A stretch of 64,000 nucleotides of DNA from Bog-756 sp963699055. Lineage in GTDB: Bacteria > Actinomycetota > Acidimicrobiia > Acidimicrobiales > RAAP-2. Shown here piece by piece: positions 17,769-26,363 of this stretch. The notes beneath the pieces were generated by a model. That model was given only the letters and a program-made list of their open reading frames with translations, was not told the DNA's origin and searched no databases. The translations under genes and the position numbers were made by a program. Location: positions 259,921 to 323,920 of the forward strand of contig CAVOTA010000004.1 of assembly GCA_963699055.1 (NCBI GenBank), given 5' to 3'. Positions within the stretch are counted from its first letter, which is position 1; every line of letters starts with the position of its first letter.

Positions 17769-20159
17769 TTGCTGGACGATCGTCACTTCTTCTCCGGACT
17801 GGGCCGGTTCACAGTCCGCTTCCGCTGGCTGATCGTCGTCGCCTGGGCCATCTTCACGGTTGCACTGGTGATGGGCCTGCCGTCGATCTCGAGTGTGGAG
17901 AAGAGCAGCAACGCCCAGTTCCTGCCGGCCACGGAGCCCAGCGTGCTGGCGGCCACCCTGGCGGCCCCCTTCGAACCCACCGCCACCTCGGACGCGGTGC
18001 TCGTGGCGGGCACCTCCCACGGGGAGCTGACGGCGGCGGACATGGCCGCCTTCGGGCGGGCCAAGGAGGCCGTGGAGGCCGTGCCCCACGTGACCGCCGT
18101 CGTCGACCGTGGCGAGTCGGCCGACGGACAGGCCCACCAGGCGGTCATCCAGCTCGACGTCCCGGCCTCCACCGACCCCCGCACCGTCCGCACCGTGGCC
18201 GCCCTCCGCAGGGCGGTCGCCTCGGGCGAGGCGCCGCCGGGGCTGGCCATGCACCTGACCGGATCCGCCCCCCAGGCCGTGGACCAGCAGGCGGAGCAGT
18301 CCAAGACCCAGACCCTCACCACCGTGCTGTCGATCGTGTTCATCCTCCTGCTGCTGTTCCTGACCTTCCGGTCGCTGCTGGCGCCGTTCGTGGCCCTGCT
18401 GCCGTCCGCCGTGGCCCTCGTCGCCGTCGAGCCCGTCATCGCCGCCTCGGCCCACCTGGGCGTGCAGGTCTCCGACCTCACCCCGGTCCTGCTGGTGGTG
18501 GTGCTGCTCGGTGCCGGGACCGACTACGGACTCTTCCTCATCTTCCGCGTCCGCGAGGAGATCCGTCGCGGGCTCGGGAACCACGACGCCGTGGCCTTCT
18601 CGCTGGAGAAGGTGGGCGAGTCGATCGCCTTCTCGGGACTCACGGTGATCGCCGCGCTGTCGGCCGTGGTGATCGCCACCTTCGGCCTCTACAAGGGGTT
18701 CGGCCCGGCACTGGCCATCGGCATCGCCATGGCGCTGTTCGCAAACCTCACGCTCCTGCCGGCGCTGCTGGCCATCCTCGGGAAGGCGGTCTTCTGGCCC
18801 CGGGTGCCCACCCCGGGGCCGGTGACGCGTGGCTTCTGGAGCCGGGTGGCCACACGGGTGGTCGGGCGCCCGCTGCTCACCATGGCCGTCGGCGTGGGGG
18901 TGCTGGTGGGGCTGTCGCTGTCCCTGCTGGCCTACGCACCGACCGGGTTCGACAGCCAGTCGGTCCCGGCCACGGCCGATTCGGCACGCGGCCAGGCGAT
19001 CCTCGTCGCCCACTACCCGGCGGCCCAGTCGGACCCCACCAACGTGGTCTTCCGCCTGCCGATGTCCGTCTGGGACGAACCGTCGGTGCTGGAGAAGGCC
19101 GCCGACGGTCTGCTGACCTCGGAACAGTTCTCCTCGGTCACCGGTGCGCTCGACCCGAACGGCACACCGGTCACCCCGGAGGAGCTGGCCGCCGCCCACG
19201 ACCAGCTGGCGGCCTACGGCACGGCCGACTCGCTGCCGGCCACGCCCCCACCGTCCTACACGGGGACCACGGCCGCCTACGACGCCTACCGGGCGTCAGG
19301 GCAGTACATCAGCCCGGACGCCCGCACCGTGCTCTACCAGACCGCCCTGGCCGCCGGCCCCTCGACCAGCACCGATGCCGCCTCGGCCATGCCGGAGGTG
19401 CGCGCCGCCGTCGACGAGGTCGGCCGGTCCATCGGGGCGACGGCGTCCGGCGTCGACGGCTACGCGGCGGTGGCGGCGGACGTCGGCGGGCTGTCCACGG
19501 GGGACCTGCTACGGATCATCCCCCTGGTGCTCCTCGTCCTCGGGGTGCTGCTCGCCATCGTGCTGCGGAGCCTCGTCGCACCCCTGTACCTGGTGGCGAG
19601 CGTCGGGCTCTCCTACCTCGCATCCCTCGGGTTCGCCACGCTGGTGTTCGTGATCATCGGGGGCCAGGACGGGATCAACTTCGTGCTCCCGTTCTTCATG
19701 TTCCTCTTCATCATGGCGTTGGGTCAGGACTACAACATCCTGGTCATGACCCGCATCCGCGAGGAGGCCCACCACGCGCCGATCCGGACGGCGGTCCGCA
19801 CGGCGGTCGGTGCCACCGGGACCACCGTCACGTCGGCCGGACTGATCCTCGCCGGCACCTTCGGGGTCCTGACGGCCACGGGGAACACCCAGATCGTCGA
19901 GATCGGGGTCGGGCTGGCCGCCGGCATCCTGCTCGACACCTTCGTGGTGCGCACACTGCTCGTACCGTCGATGGCCGTGCTCCTCGGGCGCTGGAACTGG
20001 TGGCCGTCGCGGCTGTACCACGCCGACCGCGATCACGGCTCCGCGCTCCCCGACCCGGAATGGCTGATCGGTCACCCGGCGGGCGGCTTCGGGGCGGTCG
20101 GGCCCCCGCTCGAACCGAGTACGGTGAGCGGGCGTGGCCGGCCGACCCAAACCCTCTGA
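17769..20159 (+). CDS. MMPL family (RND superfamily) transporter
   Basis: 796-residue membrane transporter with two repeats, each of one N-terminal helix, a large external loop and a five-helix bundle. The first helix is FRWLIVVAWAIFTVALVM. Conserved proton-relay segments are GAGTDYGLFLIFRVREE in repeat 1 and GQDYNILVMTRIREE in repeat 2, both with the family Asp-Tyr. It starts with TTG, because a stop precedes it in frame; the leaderless -10 box agrees. Members export lipids and siderophores in mycobacteria; the cargo here is unknown. Its end overlaps the next gene by 26 nt. Confidence 0.92.
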   Translation: MLDDRHFFSGLGRFTVRFRWLIVVAWAIFTVALVMGLPSISSVEKSSNAQFLPATEPSVLAATLAAPFEPTATSDAVLVAGTSHGELTAADMAAFGRAKEAVEAVPHVTAVVDRGESADGQAHQAVIQLDVPASTDPRTVRTVAALRRAVASGEAPPGLAMHLTGSAPQAVDQQAEQSKTQTLTTVLSIVFILLLLFLTFRSLLAPFVALLPSAVALVAVEPVIAASAHLGVQVSDLTPVLLVVVLLGAGTDYGLFLIFRVREEIRRGLGNHDAVAFSLEKVGESIAFSGLTVIAALSAVVIATFGLYKGFGPALAIGIAMALFANLTLLPALLAILGKAVFWPRVPTPGPVTRGFWSRVATRVVGRPLLTMAVGVGVLVGLSLSLLAYAPTGFDSQSVPATADSARGQAILVAHYPAAQSDPTNVVFRLPMSVWDEPSVLEKAADGLLTSEQFSSVTGALDPNGTPVTPEELAAAHDQLAAYGTADSLPATPPPSYTGTTAAYDAYRASGQYISPDARTVLYQTALAAGPSTSTDAASAMPEVRAAVDEVGRSIGATASGVDGYAAVAADVGGLSTGDLLRIIPLVLLVLGVLLAIVLRSLVAPLYLVASVGLSYLASLGFATLVFVIIGGQDGINFVLPFFMFLFIMALGQDYNILVMTRIREEAHHAPIRTAVRTAVGATGTTVTSAGLILAGTFGVLTATGNTQIVEIGVGLAAGILLDTFVVRTLLVPSMAVLLGRWNWWPSRLYHADRDHGSALPDPEWLIGHPAGGFGAVGPPLEPSTVSGRGRPTQTL

Positions 20160-20829
20160 GCGACCCACGGTGGTCCTGCTGGTCCGCCACGGGCGGACGC
20201 CGACCACCGGCCAGGTGCTGCCCGGACGTGCCCGCGGTCTCCACCTCTCCGACGAGGGGCGCGCCCAGGCCGAGGCCGTCGCCGAACGCATCGCCCGGCT
20301 CGCCGGCCCGACCGACGGCTCGACCGACGGCTCGAAGGGACCGGTCGGCCGGGCACCGGTCGCCGTCTACGCCTCGCCGCTGGAACGCACCCAGGAGACG
20401 GCCAAGCCGATCGCCAGGCGGCTCGGCCTCCGGGTCCGCACCGACCGGGGACTGCTCGAGTGCGACTTCGGCGAGTGGACGGGCGCCAAGCTCGCCGACC
20501 TGGCGAAGAAGCCCGAGTGGAGCACGGTCCAGCGCAATCCCAGCGGGTTCCGGTTCCCGTCGGGCGAGTCGTTCCTGGAGATGCAGACCCGGATGTCGAC
20601 GGCCCTGGCCCGCCTGGTCGAGCGCCACCCCGGCGGCACCGTGGTGGCCGTCTCCCACGCCGATCCGATCAAGGCCGCCGTGGCCCAGGCGGCCGGCACC
20701 CCCCTCGACCTGTTCCAGCGCCTGACGGTGGCGCCGTGCTCGGTGTCGGCGCTGGCCTACTCGGCGCACGGTCCGTTCGTGCTGACGGTGAACTCGACCG
20801 ACTCGCTGACGGCGCTGGCCATCGCATGA
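20134..20829 (+). CDS. histidine phosphatase, MSMEG_4193 family (trio member 1)
   Basis: 231-residue phosphoglycerate-mutase-like protein. LLVRHGRTPTTG holds the RHG catalytic histidine, YASPLERTQETA the second Arg, LLECDFGEWTG the acidic residue, and VAVSHADPIK the final His. It belongs to the actinobacterial subgroup that is always found with DUF3090 and an SCO1664-type kinase-like protein, as here. The start GTG 20134 lies inside the MMPL gene. A short repeat GSTDGSKG occupies the surface loop near residue 65. Activity in the cell (mutase or phosphatase) is not established. Confidence 0.9.
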   Translation: MAGRPKPSERPTVVLLVRHGRTPTTGQVLPGRARGLHLSDEGRAQAEAVAERIARLAGPTDGSTDGSKGPVGRAPVAVYASPLERTQETAKPIARRLGLRVRTDRGLLECDFGEWTGAKLADLAKKPEWSTVQRNPSGFRFPSGESFLEMQTRMSTALARLVERHPGGTVVAVSHADPIKAAVAQAAGTPLDLFQRLTVAPCSVSALAYSAHGPFVLTVNSTDSLTALAIA

Positions 20830-20881
20830 GCGGTCGGACGCGAGCTACGGGGATCCACCCGGCGACGAGGGAGGACCGGCC

Positions 20882-21376
20882 GTGACGGATGCCTTCGATC
20901 TGTCGGCGGACCGGCTGTGCGTGGGCACGGTGGGTCCCGTCGGGAGCCGGCTCTTCCTCCTCCAGTGCCGCCAGGGCGACACGCTGGTGACCCTCAAGGT
21001 GGAGAAGCAGCAGGTGGCCGCCATCGGTGACCTGCTGGCCCGGCTGGTCAAGGACCAGCAACGGCCGGGACACCTGCCCGACGACCAGGCCCTCGAGGAA
21101 CCGATGGAGCCGGCGTGGGCGGTGGGCACGGTCGGGGTGTCCTTCGACGACGCCGAGGACCGGGTGGTGCTGGTCATCGAGGAGCTGGTGCCCGAGGGTG
21201 AGGTGGGCGCCATCGCCCGGGTGTCGGTCACCCGGGAGCAGGCGGCGGCGTTCACCATCCAGGCCGCCCGTCTCGTCGAGTCGGGACGTCCCCCCTGCCC
21301 GCTGTGCGGCTCACCGCTGGACCCCTCCGGACACGAATGCCCCCGGACCAACGGCCACCGTCCACCGGCCGTGTGA
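20882..21376 (+). CDS. DUF3090 family protein (trio member 2)
   Basis: 164-residue conserved actinobacterial protein of unknown function. It has an alpha/beta body and a C-terminal zinc-ribbon-like tail, CPLCGSPLDPSGHECPRTNGH, with three Cys and two His. The GTG at 20882 follows GGGAGGACC. The stop overlaps the next start by 4 nt (GTGA), which ties its synthesis to the kinase-like partner. Role unknown; the tail suggests metal or nucleic-acid contact but this is inference. Confidence 0.9.
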   Translation: MTDAFDLSADRLCVGTVGPVGSRLFLLQCRQGDTLVTLKVEKQQVAAIGDLLARLVKDQQRPGHLPDDQALEEPMEPAWAVGTVGVSFDDAEDRVVLVIEELVPEGEVGAIARVSVTREQAAAFTIQAARLVESGRPPCPLCGSPLDPSGHECPRTNGHRPPAV

Positions 21377-22275
21377 GCGGGTGGCGGCCCGGCGTCGGAC
21401 CGTCCCTCGAGGAGTCCGCCGAGCTGCTCGCCACCTGTGAGCTGGTCGTGGAGGGGCGACTGCCGTGGAGCTCCAACCTGACCTTCCTCGTCTCCCTGAA
21501 AGGCACGGGCGGCGGGTCGGAGGACGGCGGGTCGATCGGGCACGTCGGCGCCGGGTCGATCGGGCACGTCGGCGGCGGGTCGTTCGGGGACGAGATCGGA
21601 TTGGACGCCGACGCCGACATCGACACCGACACCGACACCGACACCGATGCCCACGACGACGTCCCGGGATACGGGTCCGGTCCGGTGCAGGCCGTCTACA
21701 AGCCCCACCGCGGCGAGCAGTCCCTGTGGGACTTCCCCGACGGGCTCTACCGGCGCGAGGTCGCCGCCTACCACCTGTCCGAAGCCCTCGGCTGGGGTGT
21801 GGTGCCGCCGACCCTGCTCCGCTACGACGCCCCGTTCGGGCCCGGTTCGGTGCAGCTGTTCGTCGCCTCCGACTACGAGCAGCACTACTTCACACTGTTC
21901 GAGGACGGGGGCCACGAGGACGAGCTGCAGGTCATGTGCGCCTTCGACGTGGTCGCCAACAACGCCGACCGCAAGAGCGGCCACGTCCTGTACGGGTCGG
22001 ACGGACGGCTGTGGGGCATCGACCACGGGCTGTGCTTCCACGTGCACCACAAGCTCCGCACCGTGATCTGGGACTTCGCCGGCGAGGACGTGCCCGCTCA
22101 CATCGTGGCCGACCTGGAGCAGCTGGGCGCCTCCGGGCTGCCCGCCGGGTTCGAGGACCTGCTGTCGGAGGCCGAGACCGATGCCCTGCTCGAGCGGGCG
22201 GCCCGGTTGGCGGGGACCGGTGTGTTCCCCGAGCCGGTCGGCGACCGGCCGCCCTATCCCTGGCCCCTGGTCTGA
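21373..22275 (+). CDS. SCO1664 family PI-kinase-like protein (trio member 3)
   Basis: 300-residue protein with distant similarity to phosphatidylinositol 3/4-kinases. VQAVYKPHRGEQSLWDF holds the ATP-binding Lys, FDVVANNADRKSGHVL the catalytic loop, and GIDHGLCFH the metal-binding Asp. The start is GTG 21373, overlapping the DUF3090 stop. Unusually, about 55 residues of low complexity (two GSIGHVGA units, then an Asp/Thr run) are inserted between the first strands and the Lys strand. It is the third gene of the conserved trio; substrate unknown. Confidence 0.9.
   Translation: MSGWRPGVGPSLEESAELLATCELVVEGRLPWSSNLTFLVSLKGTGGGSEDGGSIGHVGAGSIGHVGGGSFGDEIGLDADADIDTDTDTDTDAHDDVPGYGSGPVQAVYKPHRGEQSLWDFPDGLYRREVAAYHLSEALGWGVVPPTLLRYDAPFGPGSVQLFVASDYEQHYFTLFEDGGHEDELQVMCAFDVVANNADRKSGHVLYGSDGRLWGIDHGLCFHVHHKLRTVIWDFAGEDVPAHIVADLEQLGASGLPAGFEDLLSEAETDALLERAARLAGTGVFPEPVGDRPPYPWPLV
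21529..21590. repeat. 24-bp in-frame repeat in kinase-like gene
   Basis: Two 24-bp units (21529-21552, 21553-21576), differing by one base or so, and part of a third; each encodes GSIGHVGA or GSIGHVGG. Confidence 0.9.
21622..21645. repeat. 6-bp Asp-Thr coding repeat
   Basis: Four GACACC units in frame giving a DTDTDTDT run, directly after the 24-bp repeats. Confidence 0.9.
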
Positions 22276-22365
22276 CCTCCCGGTCCGCCGGTCGGGTCCC
22301 GCCGTCCTACGGCGCGCCGGTACCTGGCGCCCCGCGCCGCACCGTGGCCACGCCCGACGGCGTGC

Positions 22366-23634
22366 TCACCTGCGCCGGCCGGCGCCGCCGAGGCCCGGGA
22401 TCAGCTCGATGTGCAGCTGGTCCTGCATGTCCGCCACCACGGCGGCGGCCAGGCGGGCCCCGCCGGCGGGCGTCAGATGGATGCCGTCGGGCGTGCGCAC
22501 GTTGATGACCGTCCCCGAGGCGTCGGGCAGGTAGGCGGCAAAATTGTGGTGCGCGTCGCCGAGGGAGGGCACCGAGGAGAGGTAGGTGGCGCCCCCGTCC
22601 TTCGTGGCGGCCACCTGGGTCTGGACGAGGCCGTTCAGGTGGCGGAGGGCGGCATCGAGTCCCGGGTCCTGCATGGGGGGCATCCCCACCCACAGCACGT
22701 GGGCCCCGCCGGCGTTGGCCTCGGCGATGAAGGCGGCCACCCGTGCGGAGTAGGCCTGGTCCCAACCGGGCTGGCCGAAGGTGAGGCTCCCGGTGGGCGT
22801 CACCAGGCCCTGCGGGTCGTTGGCCCCGATCATGACGACCACGAGCTGGGGCTGCTGGTTGGCCAGGTCGATCTGCAGCTCGGCCGGCCAATTGAAGTAG
22901 TCGGGCCGGGTCAGGCCGGTGTCGATGCGGCCGTCGAGGTAGGTGGTGACGTCGCCGTAGGCGCCGAGGGCGTTGACCAGTGGCTGCCCGAGGTCGAGGC
23001 CCACCGAGTCCCCGACGATGAGCACCCGCAGCGGCGATGCCGGCGTCGGGTGGTAGTTGAGCGGCGGGAGCGTGGTGGGCGTGACCGTCCCCTGGGCGGA
23101 CGTCGGCAGGGGCGTGGGCTTCGGACGGTGGTTCCGGACGGCCAGGGACGGGCCACCGCCCGGACTCCGGCCGAACGCCTCGTCCGTCCAGCCGACCACG
23201 TTGGAGAGGCCGAGGGTGCGGCTCAGTGCGGCCACGGGCCCGGTGACGTCCATGGAGACGGTGCGGCGGGTCCCGATCGGCGACGTCTCCGCCGAGTGCT
23301 GGAGGCTCGGTGCGTCGAGCAGGAACCACAGACCGAAGCAGACCACCCCGACGAGGAGCACCCGGGTCCACGGCACGCCGGCGAAGGGCAGCCGCTCCCA
23401 GAAGGCGTGGTCGCCCCGGATCCCGTGCTCGGGGCGCGGACCCCGGTCGCCGTGGGCCCCGTCCCCGTCGTGGCCCGCGCCGTCGCGGCCAGTCGGGGGA
23501 GCCGACCCACCCGGGTCCGACCAGTCGTAGGGGACGGCCCCGTCGCCGGGGCCGGAGGGCCGTTCGGCCGACGGCGTGCGGGGCGGCGGCGGGGGCGGGG
23601 GCGGGGGCGGGGGCGGCGGGGGCGGCGGGGGCAA
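22366..23634 (-). CDS. membrane-anchored SGNH hydrolase, probable acyltransferase partner
   Basis: About 422 residues. A cytoplasmic N-terminus of some 16 prolines and an acidic/Gly stretch is followed by one membrane helix (RVLLVGVVCFGLWFLLDA) and an extracytoplasmic SGNH domain: GDSVGLDLGQ (block I Ser), VVVMIGANDPQ (Gly and Asn) and DGIHLTPAGG (Asp and His). Fused or paired SGNH-MBOAT systems O-acetylate cell-surface glycans. The start is unsure: the TTG at 23634, 2 nt after the MBOAT stop, is the first start codon that keeps the helix; no ATG or GTG fits better. Confidence 0.8.
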   Translation of the reverse strand: MPPPPPPPPPPPPPPPPPRTPSAERPSGPGDGAVPYDWSDPGGSAPPTGRDGAGHDGDGAHGDRGPRPEHGIRGDHAFWERLPFAGVPWTRVLLVGVVCFGLWFLLDAPSLQHSAETSPIGTRRTVSMDVTGPVAALSRTLGLSNVVGWTDEAFGRSPGGGPSLAVRNHRPKPTPLPTSAQGTVTPTTLPPLNYHPTPASPLRVLIVGDSVGLDLGQPLVNALGAYGDVTTYLDGRIDTGLTRPDYFNWPAELQIDLANQQPQLVVVMIGANDPQGLVTPTGSLTFGQPGWDQAYSARVAAFIAEANAGGAHVLWVGMPPMQDPGLDAALRHLNGLVQTQVAATKDGGATYLSSVPSLGDAHHNFAAYLPDASGTVINVRTPDGIHLTPAGGARLAAAVVADMQDQLHIELIPGLGGAGRRR

Positions 23635-23636
23635 CG

Positions 23637-25058
23637 TCAGAACCGGTAGTAGATGAACGGGGCGACGCCCTGGGGGCCGAGCGTCGTGATGGCCAGGAGC
23701 ACCAGCCCAAGTATGCCGCCCTGGACCACCGGGCGGAGGTCGGCGAAGCCGCGCTGGACCACGGCGAGCCAGTTGTCCGGTAGGTACTGACTGGCGATGC
23801 CGGCGACGATGGCCAGTGCGGCCAGCGGCGTGACCAGTGGCGACGCCCCCCAGCCGACGACCAGGCGCCACAGCATGGCGAAGGCGTCGCCGACCGTGTC
23901 GGCGCGGAAGAACAGCCAGCCCAGACACACCACCTGGAACGTCACGAAGCGTGCCCACGCCACCCGGGCCCGGCCCACCGGTTCGGGGGGCAGGCCGGCG
24001 GCGATCCGGGCGGACCGGCGGCGTCGACCGATGATCTGGCCGACCCCGTGGTAGCCGCCCCAGATGACGAACGTCCACGAGGCGCCGTGCCACAGACCGC
24101 CGAGCAGCATGGTGACGAGGATGTTGAACGAGACCCGGGCCTCGGACCCGCGGTTGCCGCCGAGGGGGATGTAGAGGTAGTCGCGCAGCCAGAACGAGAG
24201 GGTGATGTGCCAGCGGCGCCAGAAGTCCTGCAGGTCGATGGCCGTGTACGGGCGGCGGAAGTTGACCGGGAACCGGAAGCCCATCAGGAGCGCCAGTCCG
24301 ATGGCGATGTCGGTGTAGCCGCTGAAGTCGGCGTAGATCTGGACGGCGTAGCCCCAGATGGCGAACAGGACCTCGAGCGCGGAGTGCTGGTGCGGGTCGG
24401 CGAACACCGGGTCGACCACGTACGTCGACAGGTAGGAGGACAGGACGACCTTCTTGGCCAGGCCGGCGGCGATCAGCCAGAACGCCTCCACGTAGTGGAC
24501 GTCCTTCGGGTCGCGCATCGTGCGGATCTGGGGCAGCAGCTCGGTGCCGCGGACGATCGGCCCGGCGATCAGGTGGGGGAAGAAGGAGAGGTAGACCGTG
24601 ACGTCGATCCCCCGCGCCGGCCGCAGCACCCCGTGGTAGATGTCGACCACGTAGCTGATCGCCATGAACGTGAAGAACGAGATGCCGACGGGCAGGGTGA
24701 CGGCCAGCAGCGGAATCGGACGCCCGAATCCGATGGCATGGGTGAGGTTGTCGACGTTGACGGCGACGAAGCCGAAGTACTTGAACCAGGCCAGCAGGCC
24801 GAGGAGCAGGGCCAACGTGACCCACAGCACGACCTTCCTGGCGGTGCCCGTCGCCGTGTGGACGGCACGGCCGCCGACGAAGGCGATGGCGGTGCAGCTG
24901 GCCAGGAGGAAGATGAACCGCCAGTCCCACCAGGCGTAGAACACGTAGCTGGCGAGCACCATGAACGCCTTCCAGGGACCCGCATACGGGACGAGGAGCC
25001 ACTGCACCGTGAAGACCACGGCGAAGAAGATGGCGAAGTCGATGGTGGGAAAGAGCAC
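23637..25058 (-). CDS. MBOAT family O-acyltransferase, AlgI-like
   Basis: 473-residue polytopic membrane protein of the AlgI/DltB branch of MBOAT enzymes, which pass acetyl groups across the membrane. The first helices VVFTVQWLLVPY and WWDWRFIFLL, the DFSGYTDIAIGLALLMGF block, DFWRRWHITLSFWLRDYLYIPLGG and the active-site His in GGLWHGASW are all present. The start is GTG 25058. It sits immediately upstream of the SGNH gene, so the two very likely form one acyl-transfer system acting on a wall or capsular polysaccharide. Confidence 0.93.
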   Translation of the reverse strand: MLFPTIDFAIFFAVVFTVQWLLVPYAGPWKAFMVLASYVFYAWWDWRFIFLLASCTAIAFVGGRAVHTATGTARKVVLWVTLALLLGLLAWFKYFGFVAVNVDNLTHAIGFGRPIPLLAVTLPVGISFFTFMAISYVVDIYHGVLRPARGIDVTVYLSFFPHLIAGPIVRGTELLPQIRTMRDPKDVHYVEAFWLIAAGLAKKVVLSSYLSTYVVDPVFADPHQHSALEVLFAIWGYAVQIYADFSGYTDIAIGLALLMGFRFPVNFRRPYTAIDLQDFWRRWHITLSFWLRDYLYIPLGGNRGSEARVSFNILVTMLLGGLWHGASWTFVIWGGYHGVGQIIGRRRRSARIAAGLPPEPVGRARVAWARFVTFQVVCLGWLFFRADTVGDAFAMLWRLVVGWGASPLVTPLAALAIVAGIASQYLPDNWLAVVQRGFADLRPVVQGGILGLVLLAITTLGPQGVAPFIYYRF

Positions 25059-25371
25059 GTGTACTTCGTTCGGACAGGAGTGGGCGTGGTTCAGCGCCGG
25101 CCGGCGGCGATGCTGCGGACACTACCTGGTCACCTGTGGGGGCTCCGGGATCGCGCTCACGCTGCCCCGACGCGCCCGTCGCACTGCTCCGGCGCGGTAC
25201 CCGGGGCGGGCCGCCGCATCCATGACGCGGGCCCGGACGCGGGACGCGGGGATGCCGGGTGCGGGCCCGGGCGCGGCACGACCCGGGGCCGGACCCCGGG
25301 TCGTGACCGCTGCGGCATGCGGAGCCGGTGCCGGCCCCGAGGGGCAGGCGCCGGAGGGGCTCAGTCCCTGC
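25059..25371. other. intergenic region upstream of MBOAT gene
   Basis: 313 nt without a gene between etfA (which ends at 25372) and the MBOAT start. Apart from the strong hairpin at 25277-25305 I see only GC-rich sequence; no clear -10 box for the MBOAT gene was found. Confidence 0.5.
25277..25305 (-). terminator. 12-bp perfect hairpin after etfA
   Basis: Perfect inverted repeat CACGACCCGGGG and CCCCGGGTCGTG with a 5-nt loop CCGGA, 67 nt past the etfA stop. It is the strongest stem I noticed in the window and probably ends the etfBA transcript, although no U tract follows. Confidence 0.65.
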
Positions 25372-26340
25372 TCAGCCCCGGGCCTGGATGGCCTCGATGA
25401 GCTTCGGGATCACCTTGTGGACGTCCCCCACGATGCCGAGGTCGGCGACCTGGAAGATCGGGGCGTCCTGGTCCTTGTTGATGGCCACGATGTTCTTCGA
25501 GTTCTTCATGCCCACCATGTGCTGGGTGGCACCCGAGATCCCGCAGGCCATGTAGACGGTGGGCTTCACCGTCTTGCCGGTCTGGCCCACCTGGTGCGAG
25601 TAGGGCACCCAGCCGGCGTCCACGATGGCCCGGCTGGCGCCGGCGGCGCCGTGGAGCAGCCCGGCCAGCTGCTCGATCATGGCGTACTGCTCCTTCTCGC
25701 CCAGGCCGCGGCCGCCCGAGACCACCACGTCGGCCTCGTCCAGCTTGGGTCCGGTCCGCTCCTCGACGTGGCGGGCCACGATGCGGGCGGCGTTCGACGC
25801 ACCGGTGTCGGGCGCCGGGGCGGCCACCACGGCCGCCGGGGCGCCGCCCGAGGGCTCGGCGGCAAAGGACTTGGCCCGGATCACGAAGATGCCGGGACCC
25901 TCGCCGGTGAAGCGGGCGGTGAGGATCTCCGCTCCGCCGAAGATGGCGTGCTGGCTCACGAGCCCGCCGTCGGCCGCGGTGAGGTCGACCACGTTGGTGA
26001 GGACGGGGCGGTCCAGCTTGACCGACAGACGGCCGGCGATGTCGCGGCCGTCGTAGGTGGCGGGGAACAGGACGGCGTCCGGTCCGGCGCCGCCGGTGAC
26101 CGCAGCGGCGATCGACGCGGCCACGGGTGCGCCCGGAAGCGCGCCACCGAGGTCGCCGACGTCGTGGACGGTGGTGGCCCCGTACTCGCCGAGGGTGCCG
26201 GCGGCGGAGGCGCCGTCGCCCCAGACGACGGTCTCGACGGAGTCGGCCAACGTGCGGGCGTGGCTGACGAGCTCGAGGGAGGTGGTGGTGGGCGCGCCGT
26301 CGACGACTTCGACGACGACCCAGATCTTGGCGATGGACAT
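25372..26340 (-). CDS. etfA: electron transfer flavoprotein alpha subunit
   Basis: 322-residue alpha subunit of the ETF heterodimer, which takes electrons from acyl-CoA dehydrogenases and hands them to ETF-quinone oxidoreductase. The C-terminal FAD domain shows VVSGGRGLG, GASRAIVDAGWVPYSHQVGQ, and the signature YMACGISGATQHMVGMK followed by NKDQDAPIFQVADLGIVGD. It lies 23 nt downstream of etfB in the usual order. Confidence 0.97.
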   Translation of the reverse strand: MSIAKIWVVVEVVDGAPTTTSLELVSHARTLADSVETVVWGDGASAAGTLGEYGATTVHDVGDLGGALPGAPVAASIAAAVTGGAGPDAVLFPATYDGRDIAGRLSVKLDRPVLTNVVDLTAADGGLVSQHAIFGGAEILTARFTGEGPGIFVIRAKSFAAEPSGGAPAAVVAAPAPDTGASNAARIVARHVEERTGPKLDEADVVVSGGRGLGEKEQYAMIEQLAGLLHGAAGASRAIVDAGWVPYSHQVGQTGKTVKPTVYMACGISGATQHMVGMKNSKNIVAINKDQDAPIFQVADLGIVGDVHKVIPKLIEAIQARG

Positions 26341-26363
26341 GTGCGTGTTCTCCTGTACCGGCC

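Noticed and set aside
17417..20725. Long plus-strand open frame overlapping the MMPL and phosphatase genes
   Set aside because: It is another frame of strongly conserved genes; composition is shadow-like.
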